A stretch of 20,444 nucleotides of DNA from an uncultured Ilumatobacter sp. (GCA_937905835.1 CALCXK010000055.1:1-20444), one strand, 5' to 3'. Positions 1-7,473 are shown, counted from the first letter of the stretch. Notes: generated by a model from the letters alone, not told the origin. Numbers and translations: made by a program.

Positions 1-145
1 CGGCGGTGGTTTCTTCGGTAACAGCACTGTCGCCAGTGGTGCTTTCTGCTTCGCCGTCGCTACTCGATGAGCAAGCGGCGGCTACGAGGCTGAGTGCCAT
101 GACGACACCTGCGGTGCGCTTGAGCGCATTTCCCCTACGAATCAT
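1..145 (-). CDS. Lipoprotein, N-terminal fragment (runs off left edge)
   Basis: Only the first 48 codons are in the window. The ATG at 145-143 follows a strong AGGAGGAG ribosome-binding site. The product begins with a positively charged stretch (MIRRGNALKR), then a hydrophobic segment, then a lipobox LVAAAC with the lipidated cysteine at residue 25. After it comes a Ser/Glu/Thr-rich linker (SSSSDGEAES...). This is a textbook type II signal peptide for a membrane-anchored extracytoplasmic lipoprotein. Such a linker is common in ABC-transporter substrate-binding proteins of Actinobacteria, but nothing of the mature domain is visible, so the function is unknown. The gene diverges from pepA, with an operator-like palindrome between them. 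Confidence 0.85.
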   Translation of the reverse strand, partial: MIRRGNALKRTAGVVMALSLVAAACSSSSDGEAESTTGDSAVTEETTA

Positions 146-150
146 GTGTT

Positions 151-158
151 CTCCTCCT
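151..158 (-). promoter_or_regulatory. Ribosome-binding site of the lipoprotein gene
   Basis: On the minus strand this reads AGGAGGAG, five bases before the ATG at 145. It is one of the few strong Shine-Dalgarno sites in the window and it fixes the lipoprotein start. Confidence 0.8.
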
Positions 159-200
159 GGTTTGCCAGCATTGGTGCTGTCGTTGTGTTTGCATAACGAC

Positions 201-228
201 TGCTTACGTGACCAAAGTCACGTGAGCA
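201..228. repeat. Operator-like palindrome, 12-bp arms, 4-nt spacer
   Basis: The left arm TGCTTACGTGAC (201-212) and right arm GTCACGTGAGCA (217-226 plus CA) are inverted copies with one mismatch, separated by CAAA. The right arm contains the 8-bp palindrome TCACGTGA. The element lies in the intergenic region between the divergent lipoprotein and pepA genes, about 56 bases upstream of the lipoprotein start. Its position upstream of both genes argues for a regulator-binding site rather than a terminator. No regulator gene is seen nearby to pair with it. Confidence 0.55.
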
Positions 229-311
229 ACTCGCATCGACGCTACCACCAGAATTTCGGAGGCCTCCCGAAAGTTCGATGAATGCCACGTTGCTTTGGCG
301 TTGCAGGCAGA

Positions 312-1814
312 ATGGCGGCCATGAACGATGCCAGCGGAACTGTCGCCAACGTCAACGTCTCGGTCGCCAAGTCGGCACCGAAGTCTGCAACCGCAGTGGC
401 GTACGCCGTTGCCACCAAGGGCGCAGTTGCTCGCCAACTCGGGCTCAACCGGGCAGCGCTCGAAGCAAACAAGTTCGAGGGAAAGATTGGGCAGTCGCTC
501 GCCGTGCCGAATGCCGGAGGAGTTGCCTACGCAATCGGTATCGGCGACCCGGGCTCCATCGACATCACCGCTGTACGTCGTGCCGCTGCTGACTTCGCCC
601 GTGTAACCGCCAAGCACGCCGAAATCGCCATCAACCTGGCCGACCTCGGCCACCTCGATGCGAAAGAGGCCGGTCAGGCCGTTGCCGAAGGTGTGCTGCT
701 CGGCACGTATCGCTACGTCGGCCTGAAGGGTGATGTAGCGGTCGGCTCACGGCTCGTGTCGGTCACCGTCGTTGCCGGCGACAAGCGAGCCAAGGGAGTC
801 CAGCAGGGCGTCGAGCGCGGTGTGATTGTCGGCGTCGCAGCGACGTTCGCCCGTGAGCTGGCAAACACGCCACCGTCGTACCTCAACGCGAAAGACATCG
901 CGGCCAAGGCCGTTGCGCTCGCAGATGACGCCGGCCTCGAAGTCGAAGTGTTCAACAAAGACCAACTGTTGGAAATGGGGTGTGGCGGCATGATCGGGGT
1001 GAACGCCGGTTCGACCGAACCGCCACGCATGGTCAAGCTGACGTACTCGCCCAAGAACACCCCGAAGAACGGCAAGGTGGCCCACCTGGCGATGGTCGGC
1101 AAGGGTGTCATGTATGACTCAGGCGGTATCAGCCTGAAGCCGAGCAACGCCGATCATGTCGCCATGAAGATGGACATGTCCGGCGCGGCTGCGGTCCTTT
1201 CGGCGATGTCTGCCCTGAAGGCATTGAAGTGCAAGACCAAGGTCACAGCCTGGTTGATGTGCACCGACAACATGCCGTCCGGGAGCGCGCTCAAGCTCGG
1301 TGATGTGCTCACCATGCGGAATGGCAAGACCGTCGAAATTCACAACACCGACGCCGAGGGGCGCCTGATACTCGCCGACGGCCTGTCGCTCGCCGCCGAA
1401 GAGGCTCCTGACGGCATCATCGACATCGCCACCCTGACCGGTGCGGCACTCGCCGCGCTGGGTACCGAGATTGCCTGCGTTCTGGGCACGAACCAGCCGT
1501 TCGTCGAGCAGGTGAAGGCCTGCGCCGAAACTGTCGACGAAGCGGTGTGGCAGCTTCCGATGGCGACCGCCCAGTACCGCAAGCTGCTCGACTCGGTCGT
1601 TGCCGACATGCGCAACATCGGTGGTCCATACGCGGGCACGATCACGTCGTCGATCTTCCTCAGCGAGTTCACCGGCGACGTGCCGTACGCGCACCTCGAC
1701 ATCGCCGGCCCGATGGAGAAGCAAAGCGACGGCGGCCTCTACGCCAAGGGTGCGAGCGGCTTCGGTACCCGACTGCTCATCGACTTGGCCTGCAACTTCA
1801 CGGCCCCCGAATAG
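312..1814 (+). CDS. pepA: Leucyl aminopeptidase (M17 family)
   Basis: Cytosolic dizinc/manganese exopeptidase that releases N-terminal residues during peptide turnover. The catalytic C-terminal half is fully recognisable. VGKGVMYDSGG supplies the ligand Lys and Asp, and KPS...MKMDMSGAAAV supplies the catalytic Lys and a second Asp. The M17 signature NTDAEGRL supplies Asp, Glu and the catalytic Arg. The N-terminal half is the less conserved macro-like domain. With this start the protein is 500 aa, the normal family length. Start choice: the reading frame is open to an ATG at 282, but the first codons there are atypical (TTT, AGA, CCA). ATG 312 or ATG 321 fits the family better; neither has a strong Shine-Dalgarno. 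The gene is monocistronic as far as seen and ends in a hairpin. Confidence 0.95.
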   Translation: MAAMNDASGTVANVNVSVAKSAPKSATAVAYAVATKGAVARQLGLNRAALEANKFEGKIGQSLAVPNAGGVAYAIGIGDPGSIDITAVRRAAADFARVTAKHAEIAINLADLGHLDAKEAGQAVAEGVLLGTYRYVGLKGDVAVGSRLVSVTVVAGDKRAKGVQQGVERGVIVGVAATFARELANTPPSYLNAKDIAAKAVALADDAGLEVEVFNKDQLLEMGCGGMIGVNAGSTEPPRMVKLTYSPKNTPKNGKVAHLAMVGKGVMYDSGGISLKPSNADHVAMKMDMSGAAAVLSAMSALKALKCKTKVTAWLMCTDNMPSGSALKLGDVLTMRNGKTVEIHNTDAEGRLILADGLSLAAEEAPDGIIDIATLTGAALAALGTEIACVLGTNQPFVEQVKACAETVDEAVWQLPMATAQYRKLLDSVVADMRNIGGPYAGTITSSIFLSEFTGDVPYAHLDIAGPMEKQSDGGLYAKGASGFGTRLLIDLACNFTAPE

Positions 1815-1845
1815 TTGCGAAAGGGGCCTGACCCCAAACGCAACT
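1813..1845. terminator. Hairpin between convergent pepA and 1864-2544 gene
   Basis: AGTTGCG (1813-1819) pairs with CGCAACT (1839-1845). Inside this are a symmetric AAA/AAA internal loop, then a GGGG/CCCC stem closing the loop CCTGA. The hairpin begins inside the pepA stop codon and ends 18 bases before the stop of the opposing gene, so it could end transcription from both sides. There is no T-tract on either strand. The core GGGGCCTGACCCC recurs almost exactly in the hairpin at 12218-12251. Confidence 0.6.
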
Positions 1846-1863
1846 GTGTGTCGGCTGATTGCA

Positions 1864-2544
1864 TCAGTCGAGCTGGGCGATGTTGTCGGCGACCTGAGCC
1901 GCCACGTCAGAGACCACCCCGAGCGCTCGGAGTTGATGTTCGATCACGTTGCGGTCGTCACCGACGTTGAGCATGGCCATGGCGAGTTGGTGGGCTCGGG
2001 TGAAGGGGTCCTCGCCGCCAGCGTTGGGCTGCCAGCGGGCGTGCTCGAGCTGCAGCTGTTCAGGCATGCGTCGCAGGTGCCGATGCCCGACCGGCGGGAT
2101 ACGTCGGCGAACAGCGAGCCCGCCGCCCGGGAGTGGGTGGGCCATCCCGAACATCACGCAACGCTGCAACGCCCGGCTGAACGGGCTCGATCTGCCCGGG
2201 AAGAATTTGAGCCCCATCGAGGCCGCCGTCACCTGGAGATCCAACTCGTACCCGTCGGGTTCGAGTTCGAGACCTGAAGCGAGTCGGCGCAGCAACCACG
2301 TTGCTGTCGGGCCGAGCACACCGAGCCAGAAGATCTCGACGTACCTCGACCGCGGGTCGTGACCCCGATCGTCGACAACCGGGTCGATCCACGGTCGAAT
2401 CATGAGGAGCGGGAGAGATTCGAGCGCCTCGGCCTCGGTCGGATCGACGTTGTCGGGTGTGTGAGCACGCCCGGCGACCGGAGGCGGGGGAGACGGGGGA
2501 GGCGGGGGAGACGGGGGAGACGGTGTAATGGAGTGAAGTGACAC
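1864..2544 (-). CDS. Unrecognised protein with proline-rich N-terminus
   Basis: I cannot name this 226-aa protein. It has a short N-terminal segment, then a Pro/Ser run (about residues 8-22) encoded by a 9-bp tandem repeat. A folded-looking body follows, with dense aromatic and charged motifs: YVEIFWLGVLGPTATWLLRR, then GYELDL, SPFSRALQRCVMFGMAHPL, and GGLAVRRRIPPVGHRHLRRM. The C-terminal part is helical (HQLAMAMLNVGDDRNVIEHQLRAL). There is no signal peptide and no clear membrane segment, so a cytosolic location is likely. The GTG at 2544 is chosen because GGAGG lies five bases upstream; the frame stays open to 2598. The gene is 155 bases downstream of prfC on the same strand and may be co-transcribed. 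My impression that it is a conserved actinobacterial family is recall, not a search result. Confidence 0.75.
   Translation of the reverse strand: MSLHSITPSPPSPPPPPSPPPPVAGRAHTPDNVDPTEAEALESLPLLMIRPWIDPVVDDRGHDPRSRYVEIFWLGVLGPTATWLLRRLASGLELEPDGYELDLQVTAASMGLKFFPGRSSPFSRALQRCVMFGMAHPLPGGGLAVRRRIPPVGHRHLRRMPEQLQLEHARWQPNAGGEDPFTRAHQLAMAMLNVGDDRNVIEHQLRALGVVSDVAAQVADNIAQLD
2480..2524. repeat. Five tandem 9-bp repeats (GGAGRCGGG)
   Basis: Five consecutive 9-bp units alternate GGAGGCGGG and GGAGACGGG; the last ends GGT. They lie inside the unrecognised gene and encode, on the minus strand, a repeating Pro-(Ser/Pro)-Pro tripeptide (CCG-TCT/CCT-CCC). The only difference between units is a TCT/CCT transition, giving Ser or Pro. 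Because the unit is a multiple of three, slippage would lengthen or shorten the linker without a frameshift. Confidence 0.85.
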
Positions 2545-2549
2545 GAGGA

Positions 2550-2554
2550 CCTCC
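2550..2554 (-). promoter_or_regulatory. Ribosome-binding site that sets the GTG start at 2544
   Basis: On the minus strand GGAGG lies five bases before GTG 2544-2542. This favours the GTG over the further upstream ATG codons at 2598 and 2595. Confidence 0.7.
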
Positions 2555-2699
2555 GCACGGTGGCGACAGATGAGATGTACGGAAGAAGTCGGCATCAAGA
2601 CAGTGGGGAGTTCGGTCGCCGAACGGGAAATATGCGTGCTGCGCTGTCTCCGCTGACCAGTCGGACCGGACGTACTGGCTGGTCTCGGCCCGCCTGAAA

Positions 2700-4280
2700 T
2701 CAGGTTGCGACGATGGGGTCGAGCCTGAGCTCGGGTTCGTTCTGCTCGATGCGCTGCAGGGCGTATTTGTTCTCGAACAAGGCGACCAGGTCACCGCTGA
2801 ATCGAGCGAGGATACGGACGCCGGGCTTCTGCCGGAGTACCTCGGCCGACTCTTTGTCGGTCACCCGAATCGCCTGATACGGCGCCGGCGAAATCTCGAT
2901 TGGGGCGTTGAACTCGAACTCGAGTCGGTTGGCGAAGACATCGAATTGGAGTTGTCCCACTGCGGCTAGAACGGGCGAGGCATCGCCCCAGTCTGGGTCT
3001 TTGAGGACCTGAACGACGCCCTCTTCGTTGAGCTGCGCCAGGCCCTTGCGGAACTGCTTTGACTTGGCGGTGTCGATTGGCCGAGCGGTGGCGAACACTT
3101 CAGGTGCGAACGACGGGATCGGCGGGAACTTGACCTTCGGGCCGGTTTCGTCGAACAGCGAGTCACCAATGTTGAGGCCGGTCGCGTTGACGAGCCCGAC
3201 CACGTCGCCGGGGAATGCCTCGTCGACGGTCGTGCGTTCGGCACCGAACACTGTGGAGGCGTACTTCGTGGCGAATGGCCTGCCGGTGCGTTCGCAGGTC
3301 ATGACCATGCCGCGGTCGAACTTGCCCGAACAGATGCGTGCAAAGGCGATCCGATCCCGGTGGTTTTTGTCCATGTTGGCCTGGACCTTGAACACGAATG
3401 CCGACACTGGAGTATCGAGCCCGCGAGGCTTGTCGTTGATGTCGAGGCGCGGCAGCGGGGCTGGCGCAAGATCGACGATGGCGTCGAGCAGGTGGCGCAC
3501 CCCGAAGTTTGTGAGCGCTGAACCGGCGAATACCGGAGTCGACTCACCTGCGAGGAACGACTCGAGGTCGACGTTTGCGCCAATCGCGTCGAGGAGGCCG
3601 CTCTCTTCAGCGGCCTTGTCCCACTCTTTGCCCTCTTCGGCTGCGGCGCGCTCAGCGTCGACTTCTTCTTCGGGGGCAATCTTGGAACCGCGAGCGGTGC
3701 GCGTGAAGCGGGTGAAGACGTCGGTGCGACGGTCGATCACGCCGCGCAGATCACCGAACGAGCCAACCGGCCACGTGGCGGGAGTCGGTCGGAGGCCAAT
3801 TTGGGTTTCGATCATGTCGAGGAGTTCGAGCGGTTCGAGGCCGGGCCGGTCGAGCTTGTTCAGGAACGTGATCACCGGGAGTTTCTGTGTGCGACAGACT
3901 TCGAACAGCTTGAGTGTTTGGGGCTCAATGCCCTTTGCGGAGTCGAGCACCATGACGACGGCGTCGACGGCTGACAGCACTCGATATGTGTCTTCGGAGA
4001 AGTCGCGGTGACCCGGGGTGTCGAGCAGGTTGAGTTCGTGCTGCCTGTACGGGAAGTTCAGGGCGGTCGACGTGATCGAGATACCGCGCTTCTGCTCCAT
4101 GTCCATCCAGTCGGACGTGGCTGAGCGGCGGCCCTCATGAGCTTTGACAGCGCCGCCCGAGGTGATCGCGCCTGCATACAGCAGGAACTTCTCGGTGAGT
4201 GTCGTCTTGCCCGCGTCAGGGTGGCTGATGATGGCAAACGTTCGGCGACGTTTTGCTTCGTTCAACACCTGATCAGACAA
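2700..4280 (-). CDS. prfC: Peptide chain release factor 3 (RF3)
   Basis: Ribosome-associated GTPase that recycles RF1/RF2 after peptide release. The G-domain motifs are all present near the N-terminus: P-loop SHPDAGKTT (about residues 19-27), the switch region RRSATSDWMDMEQKRGISI, DTPGHRDFSEDTYR (G3), and NKLDR (G4). The RF3-type domains II and III follow, ending near LRLDPIVA. The length of 526 aa matches the family, and the SHPDAGKT and GISI wording separates RF3 from EF-G. The apparent start is TTG at 4280; GTG at 4268 (residue 5) is an alternative, and neither has a clear ribosome-binding site. It diverges from the sirtuin gene across 109 bp. The unknown gene at 1864-2544 follows on the same strand. 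Confidence 0.96.
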   Translation of the reverse strand: MSDQVLNEAKRRRTFAIISHPDAGKTTLTEKFLLYAGAITSGGAVKAHEGRRSATSDWMDMEQKRGISITSTALNFPYRQHELNLLDTPGHRDFSEDTYRVLSAVDAVVMVLDSAKGIEPQTLKLFEVCRTQKLPVITFLNKLDRPGLEPLELLDMIETQIGLRPTPATWPVGSFGDLRGVIDRRTDVFTRFTRTARGSKIAPEEEVDAERAAAEEGKEWDKAAEESGLLDAIGANVDLESFLAGESTPVFAGSALTNFGVRHLLDAIVDLAPAPLPRLDINDKPRGLDTPVSAFVFKVQANMDKNHRDRIAFARICSGKFDRGMVMTCERTGRPFATKYASTVFGAERTTVDEAFPGDVVGLVNATGLNIGDSLFDETGPKVKFPPIPSFAPEVFATARPIDTAKSKQFRKGLAQLNEEGVVQVLKDPDWGDASPVLAAVGQLQFDVFANRLEFEFNAPIEISPAPYQAIRVTDKESAEVLRQKPGVRILARFSGDLVALFENKYALQRIEQNEPELRLDPIVAT

Positions 4281-4389
4281 GGTCGCCCACGCTAGCGGCG
4301 CGCCACCGAAGCGGGAGCCGAGGTTCTTGCTCCGTCGTTGATGGCCGGATCGAGTGGATCACAGCGGGTGAGTCGGTAAGTATCGAGGC

Positions 4390-5169
4390 GTGTTCAACGA
4401 CGTTGCTTCCGTGCCCAGCCTTCCTGTCGGCCACGGCGCTGCTCGTGAGGCGCTCGCCAAGGCGTCGCGCGTGGTCGTGCTGACCGGTGCGGGCATTTCC
4501 ACCGACTCGGGGATTCCTGACTTCCGCGGCCCAAACGGATTATGGACGAAGAACCCAGCAACCGAGAAGGCGTCGAATCTCCAGCACTATCTGAACGAGC
4601 CGGAAGTGCGCCAAGCGGCCTGGCAGAACCGACTGACCACTCCGGCCTGGACGGCGCAGCCGAACCGTGGCCACGCTGCCATCGTCGAGATTGAGCAGCG
4701 GGGTCAACTGCACGGCCTGATCACGCAGAACATCGACGGTCTGCATCAAAAGGCCGGCAACGATCCAGCCAAGGTCATCGAGGTGCACGGCACGGTGTGG
4801 TTTACCCGCTGTTGGGAATGCAAGGACCAGCGGCCAATGGAACAGAGCCTCGAACGGGTGCGCGCTGGCGAGATCGATCCGTCGTGTCTGGCGTGCGGTG
4901 GCATCTTGAAGAGCGACACCATCAGCTTCGGTCAGGCACTCGTGCCCGAAGTGATCGACCGTGCATTACAGGTGAGCGAAGAGTCCGATGTGCTGCTTGC
5001 CGTCGGTTCGACGCTCAGCGTTTTTCCGGCCGCCAACTGCGTGCCGCGAGCGAAGGCGAACGGCGCGACGGTGATCATTGTCAACGGGGACGAGACAGGA
5101 ATGGATCGTTATGGGGACCATCTTCTGGTCGGCCAGATCGGCGAGATCCTGCCAGCGTTGGTTCGCTGA
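4390..5169 (+). CDS. Sir2-family NAD-dependent protein deacylase (sirtuin)
   Basis: Removes acyl groups from lysines using NAD+, giving nicotinamide and O-acyl-ADP-ribose; cytosolic. The protein is 259 aa with all the hallmark motifs. GAGISTDSGIPDFRG (residues 33-47) binds NAD. TQNIDGLH (112-119) follows, and HG (133-134) includes the catalytic histidine. Four structural zinc cysteines sit as C141-x2-C144 and C166-x2-C169, and GSTLSVFPA and VNGDET come near the end. The Tyr/Arg pair that marks desuccinylase-type sirtuins is not evident in the usual place, so deacetylation is the safer guess. The start is GTG 4390, with GTG 4411 as alternative. Its last 89 bases overlap the end of the opposing exporter gene. 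Confidence 0.94.
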   Translation: MFNDVASVPSLPVGHGAAREALAKASRVVVLTGAGISTDSGIPDFRGPNGLWTKNPATEKASNLQHYLNEPEVRQAAWQNRLTTPAWTAQPNRGHAAIVEIEQRGQLHGLITQNIDGLHQKAGNDPAKVIEVHGTVWFTRCWECKDQRPMEQSLERVRAGEIDPSCLACGGILKSDTISFGQALVPEVIDRALQVSEESDVLLAVGSTLSVFPAANCVPRAKANGATVIIVNGDETGMDRYGDHLLVGQIGEILPALVR

Positions 5170-6118
5170 CTCGGGCCTTTGCACGGCTGGCGAGGAATGC
5201 GCCGCTGATCACGAGCCCGATGCCGACTACAGCAATCGGAGCGACAGTGTCACCGCGAAAGGCGATGCCGAGGGCGAGTGACACCACCGGGATGAGGTAG
5301 GTGATGAATGAGGCGCGAGTCGATCCCACACGGCCGACGAGGGTGCCCATGATGGCGAACGCAATGCCCGTTCCGAACACGCCGAGTACGAGCACGGCGA
5401 TGAGGGGGCCGACTTCCCACTCGGCGCTGCGAATGTCCCAGAGGCCGTAGGGGATAGTCCACAGCGTCGCGAGTCCAAGCATGCGCGCCATCAACGGCAG
5501 TGAGCCGTACTTCTGCTGGAGCGGCGCAGCAAGGTTGATGGCGAAGCCGTAGCAAAGGGTCGCTCCGAGCACCATGAACACGCCAGAAGCGGCGTTCGAA
5601 CCGTTGCCGACCGACGGAGCGCTGATCAATGCGATACCGACGAAACCGACAACAAGGCCGAGCAGCAGCGCTCCGTGGGCACGTTGACGAAGCAGCACGG
5701 CTGCAACGGTGGCCGCGAAGATCGGTGTTGCGCCGTTGAGGAGTCCGGTGACCGAGGAGTTGATGTGCTGCTCGGCGATGGGGAAGAGCGTGAACGGGAT
5801 GGCGACCCAGAGCACCGAGAGTAGGAGCAGTTTGGACCGGTCGTCGGGCTCGATCTGGACGTCGGTGACTGCGCTCCCGACCCGCGTGGTGATCGACCGG
5901 GGGAGTGCCCACAGTGCCGCAGCGCCCGAACCGACGCGGAGCAGGGTGATCAGGCCCGGCGGAAGCGCATCGAGGCCAATGTCGATGAAGACGAACGACG
6001 AGCCCCAGATCGCAGCAACGGAGACGAACAGTGCCCAGTCTTGCGTGGTGAACTGGCCATCGTTTGAGGCAGTGGCCGACGTGAACATCTTCTGAGAGGT
6101 GGCGGGGGCGTTGCTCAC
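5081..6118 (-). CDS. EamA/DMT-family transporter
   Basis: Integral membrane protein of the drug/metabolite transporter superfamily, probably a small-metabolite exporter. The 345-aa product has a short hydrophilic N-terminus. About ten hydrophobic segments follow, arranged as two EamA repeats: the first from WALFVSVAAIWGSSFVFIDIGL to about residue 165, the second from SGVFMVLGATLCYGFAINLA to GIGLVISGAFLASRA. The start is GTG 6118. The last roughly 28 residues (VSEPTLAGSRRSGRPEDG...) are Arg/Pro-rich, lie antisense to the sirtuin 3' end and look unlike a DMT tail. They suggest an extension past an older stop near 5165. The substrate cannot be told from sequence. Confidence 0.9.
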   Translation of the reverse strand: MSNAPATSQKMFTSATASNDGQFTTQDWALFVSVAAIWGSSFVFIDIGLDALPPGLITLLRVGSGAAALWALPRSITTRVGSAVTDVQIEPDDRSKLLLLSVLWVAIPFTLFPIAEQHINSSVTGLLNGATPIFAATVAAVLLRQRAHGALLLGLVVGFVGIALISAPSVGNGSNAASGVFMVLGATLCYGFAINLAAPLQQKYGSLPLMARMLGLATLWTIPYGLWDIRSAEWEVGPLIAVLVLGVFGTGIAFAIMGTLVGRVGSTRASFITYLIPVVSLALGIAFRGDTVAPIAVVGIGLVISGAFLASRAKARVSEPTLAGSRRSGRPEDGPHNDPFLSRPR

Positions 6119-6312
6119 AAGGGCACGCTAACGATCGACGAGTCCGATGACCGGCAAGTTACGTACAGACATTCGGGTGTTTCCGTCGTAGTGAGGTGTG
6201 GCATCCCGGCCCAACAACCCGGCCGGCCGAGAGCAGTGGGGAATGACGCCGCACATGAGTGGGTTACACGGGACCCCACTAGATACCCGACCTGATTGGT
6301 AGGCTTTTCATC

Positions 6313-7473
6313 ATGGCAACCTTCCGTGACCTTCTCTCGGCTGCAAAGTCTGAGATTACCGAAGTCGACACCGAGGCAGCTGCGGCAGCGATCGCCGATG
6401 GTGCGATGGTGCTCGACGTCCGCGAGCCTGACGAGTACGAGGAAGGCGCCCTGCTTGGTGCCATCCACATTCCGCGTGGTCACCTCGAAGCCCAGATCGA
6501 GGGTCGCATCATCGACAAGGAATTGCCGATCGTGGCGTACTGCGCCGGAGGTGTCCGGTCGGCCTTCGCCGCCAAGACGCTCGCCGAACTCGGCTACACG
6601 AACGTGCTCTCGATGGAGGGCGGCTATGGCCGCTGGAAAGACGAGGGCCGCGAGTGGAAGGCGCCCGTGTCGCTCACACCTGAGCAGAACAATCGCTATA
6701 AGCGGCACCTGCTGCTGCCTGAAGTCGGCACTGCCGGCCAGGTCAAGTTGCTTGATGCGAAGGTCCTCATGCTTGGTGCGGGTGGCCTCGGTTCCCCTGC
6801 GGCGATGTACCTTGCGGCAGCCGGCGTCGGCACAATCGGCATTGTCGACATGGACGACGTCGATGCGTCGAACCTGCAGCGTCAGATTTTGCACAACATT
6901 GATCGCATCGGCGACCGCAAGGTCGATTCGGCCAAAAAGACGCTCACCATGCTCAACCCTGACGTCAACGTTGTCACCTACGACACGCGGCTCGATGCGT
7001 CGAACATCATGGACATCCTCGAGGGCTACGACGTTGTTGTTGATGGCGCCGACAACTTCCCGAGCCGCTATCTGCTGAACGACGCCAGCGTCAAGCTCGG
7101 CATCCCGGTCGTGCACGGCTCGATCTTCCGCTTCGAAGGCATGGTCAGCGTGTTCCACCCGACCAAGGGGCCGACGTATCGCGACATGGTCCCCGAGCCT
7201 CCTCCGGCCGAGCTCGCTCCGAGCTGCGCCGAAGCTGGCGTGCTCGGCGTGCTGCCTGGCATTATCGGTTCGATCCAGGCGCTTGAAACCATCAAGGTCA
7301 TCCTCGATCTCGGCGAGCCGCTGATCGGGCGCATCTTGACGGTCGACACGAGCGATATGGAGTTCCGGGTCTTCAACCTGAAGCCGAACCCTGAGAACGA
7401 AGTGACCTACGAGAACCGTGATCGCATTCAGATCAGGGAACTCGACGGGTTGTGTGCTCCCGGCCTCAGCTGA
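6313..7473 (+). CDS. moeB: MoeB/MoeZ-type adenylyltransferase with N-terminal rhodanese domain
   Basis: E1-like enzyme that adenylates the C-terminus of small sulfur-carrier proteins (MoaD, ThiS or CysO type) and can pass sulfur to them, for molybdopterin, thiamin or cysteine synthesis. Residues 1-118 form a rhodanese domain with DVREPDEY and the persulfide cysteine C77 in YCAGGVRS. Residues about 122-360 are the ThiF/MoeB domain, with nucleotide loop GAGGLGSP (155-162), SNLQRQILH, DGADN (244-248) and the conserved cysteine C305 in PSCAEAGVLG. The usual zinc CxxC before PEPPP is replaced by TYRD (288-291), and no CxxC pair follows near the C-terminus. The domain order is the reverse of canonical MoeZ/MOCS3. 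No sulfur-carrier gene lies nearby. The dioxygenase gene follows after 38 bases and may be co-transcribed. Confidence 0.92.
   Translation: MATFRDLLSAAKSEITEVDTEAAAAAIADGAMVLDVREPDEYEEGALLGAIHIPRGHLEAQIEGRIIDKELPIVAYCAGGVRSAFAAKTLAELGYTNVLSMEGGYGRWKDEGREWKAPVSLTPEQNNRYKRHLLLPEVGTAGQVKLLDAKVLMLGAGGLGSPAAMYLAAAGVGTIGIVDMDDVDASNLQRQILHNIDRIGDRKVDSAKKTLTMLNPDVNVVTYDTRLDASNIMDILEGYDVVVDGADNFPSRYLLNDASVKLGIPVVHGSIFRFEGMVSVFHPTKGPTYRDMVPEPPPAELAPSCAEAGVLGVLPGIIGSIQALETIKVILDLGEPLIGRILTVDTSDMEFRVFNLKPNPENEVTYENRDRIQIRELDGLCAPGLS

Noticed and set aside
2655..2684. GACCAG...CTGGTC inverted repeat after the prfC stop, as a terminator
   Set aside because: Six-base arms with an 18-base loop and no T-tract are too weak to claim.
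6257..6280. AGTGGG...CCCACT repeat and ordinary promoter boxes before the E1 gene
   Set aside because: The arms are only six bases and no well-spaced -35/-10 pair is present. I see nothing convincing in 6119-6312.
6115..7158. A 347-codon minus-strand frame opposite the E1 adenylyltransferase
   Set aside because: It is a shadow of the E1 gene; the translation is rich in Val, Asp and Arg with no family likeness.
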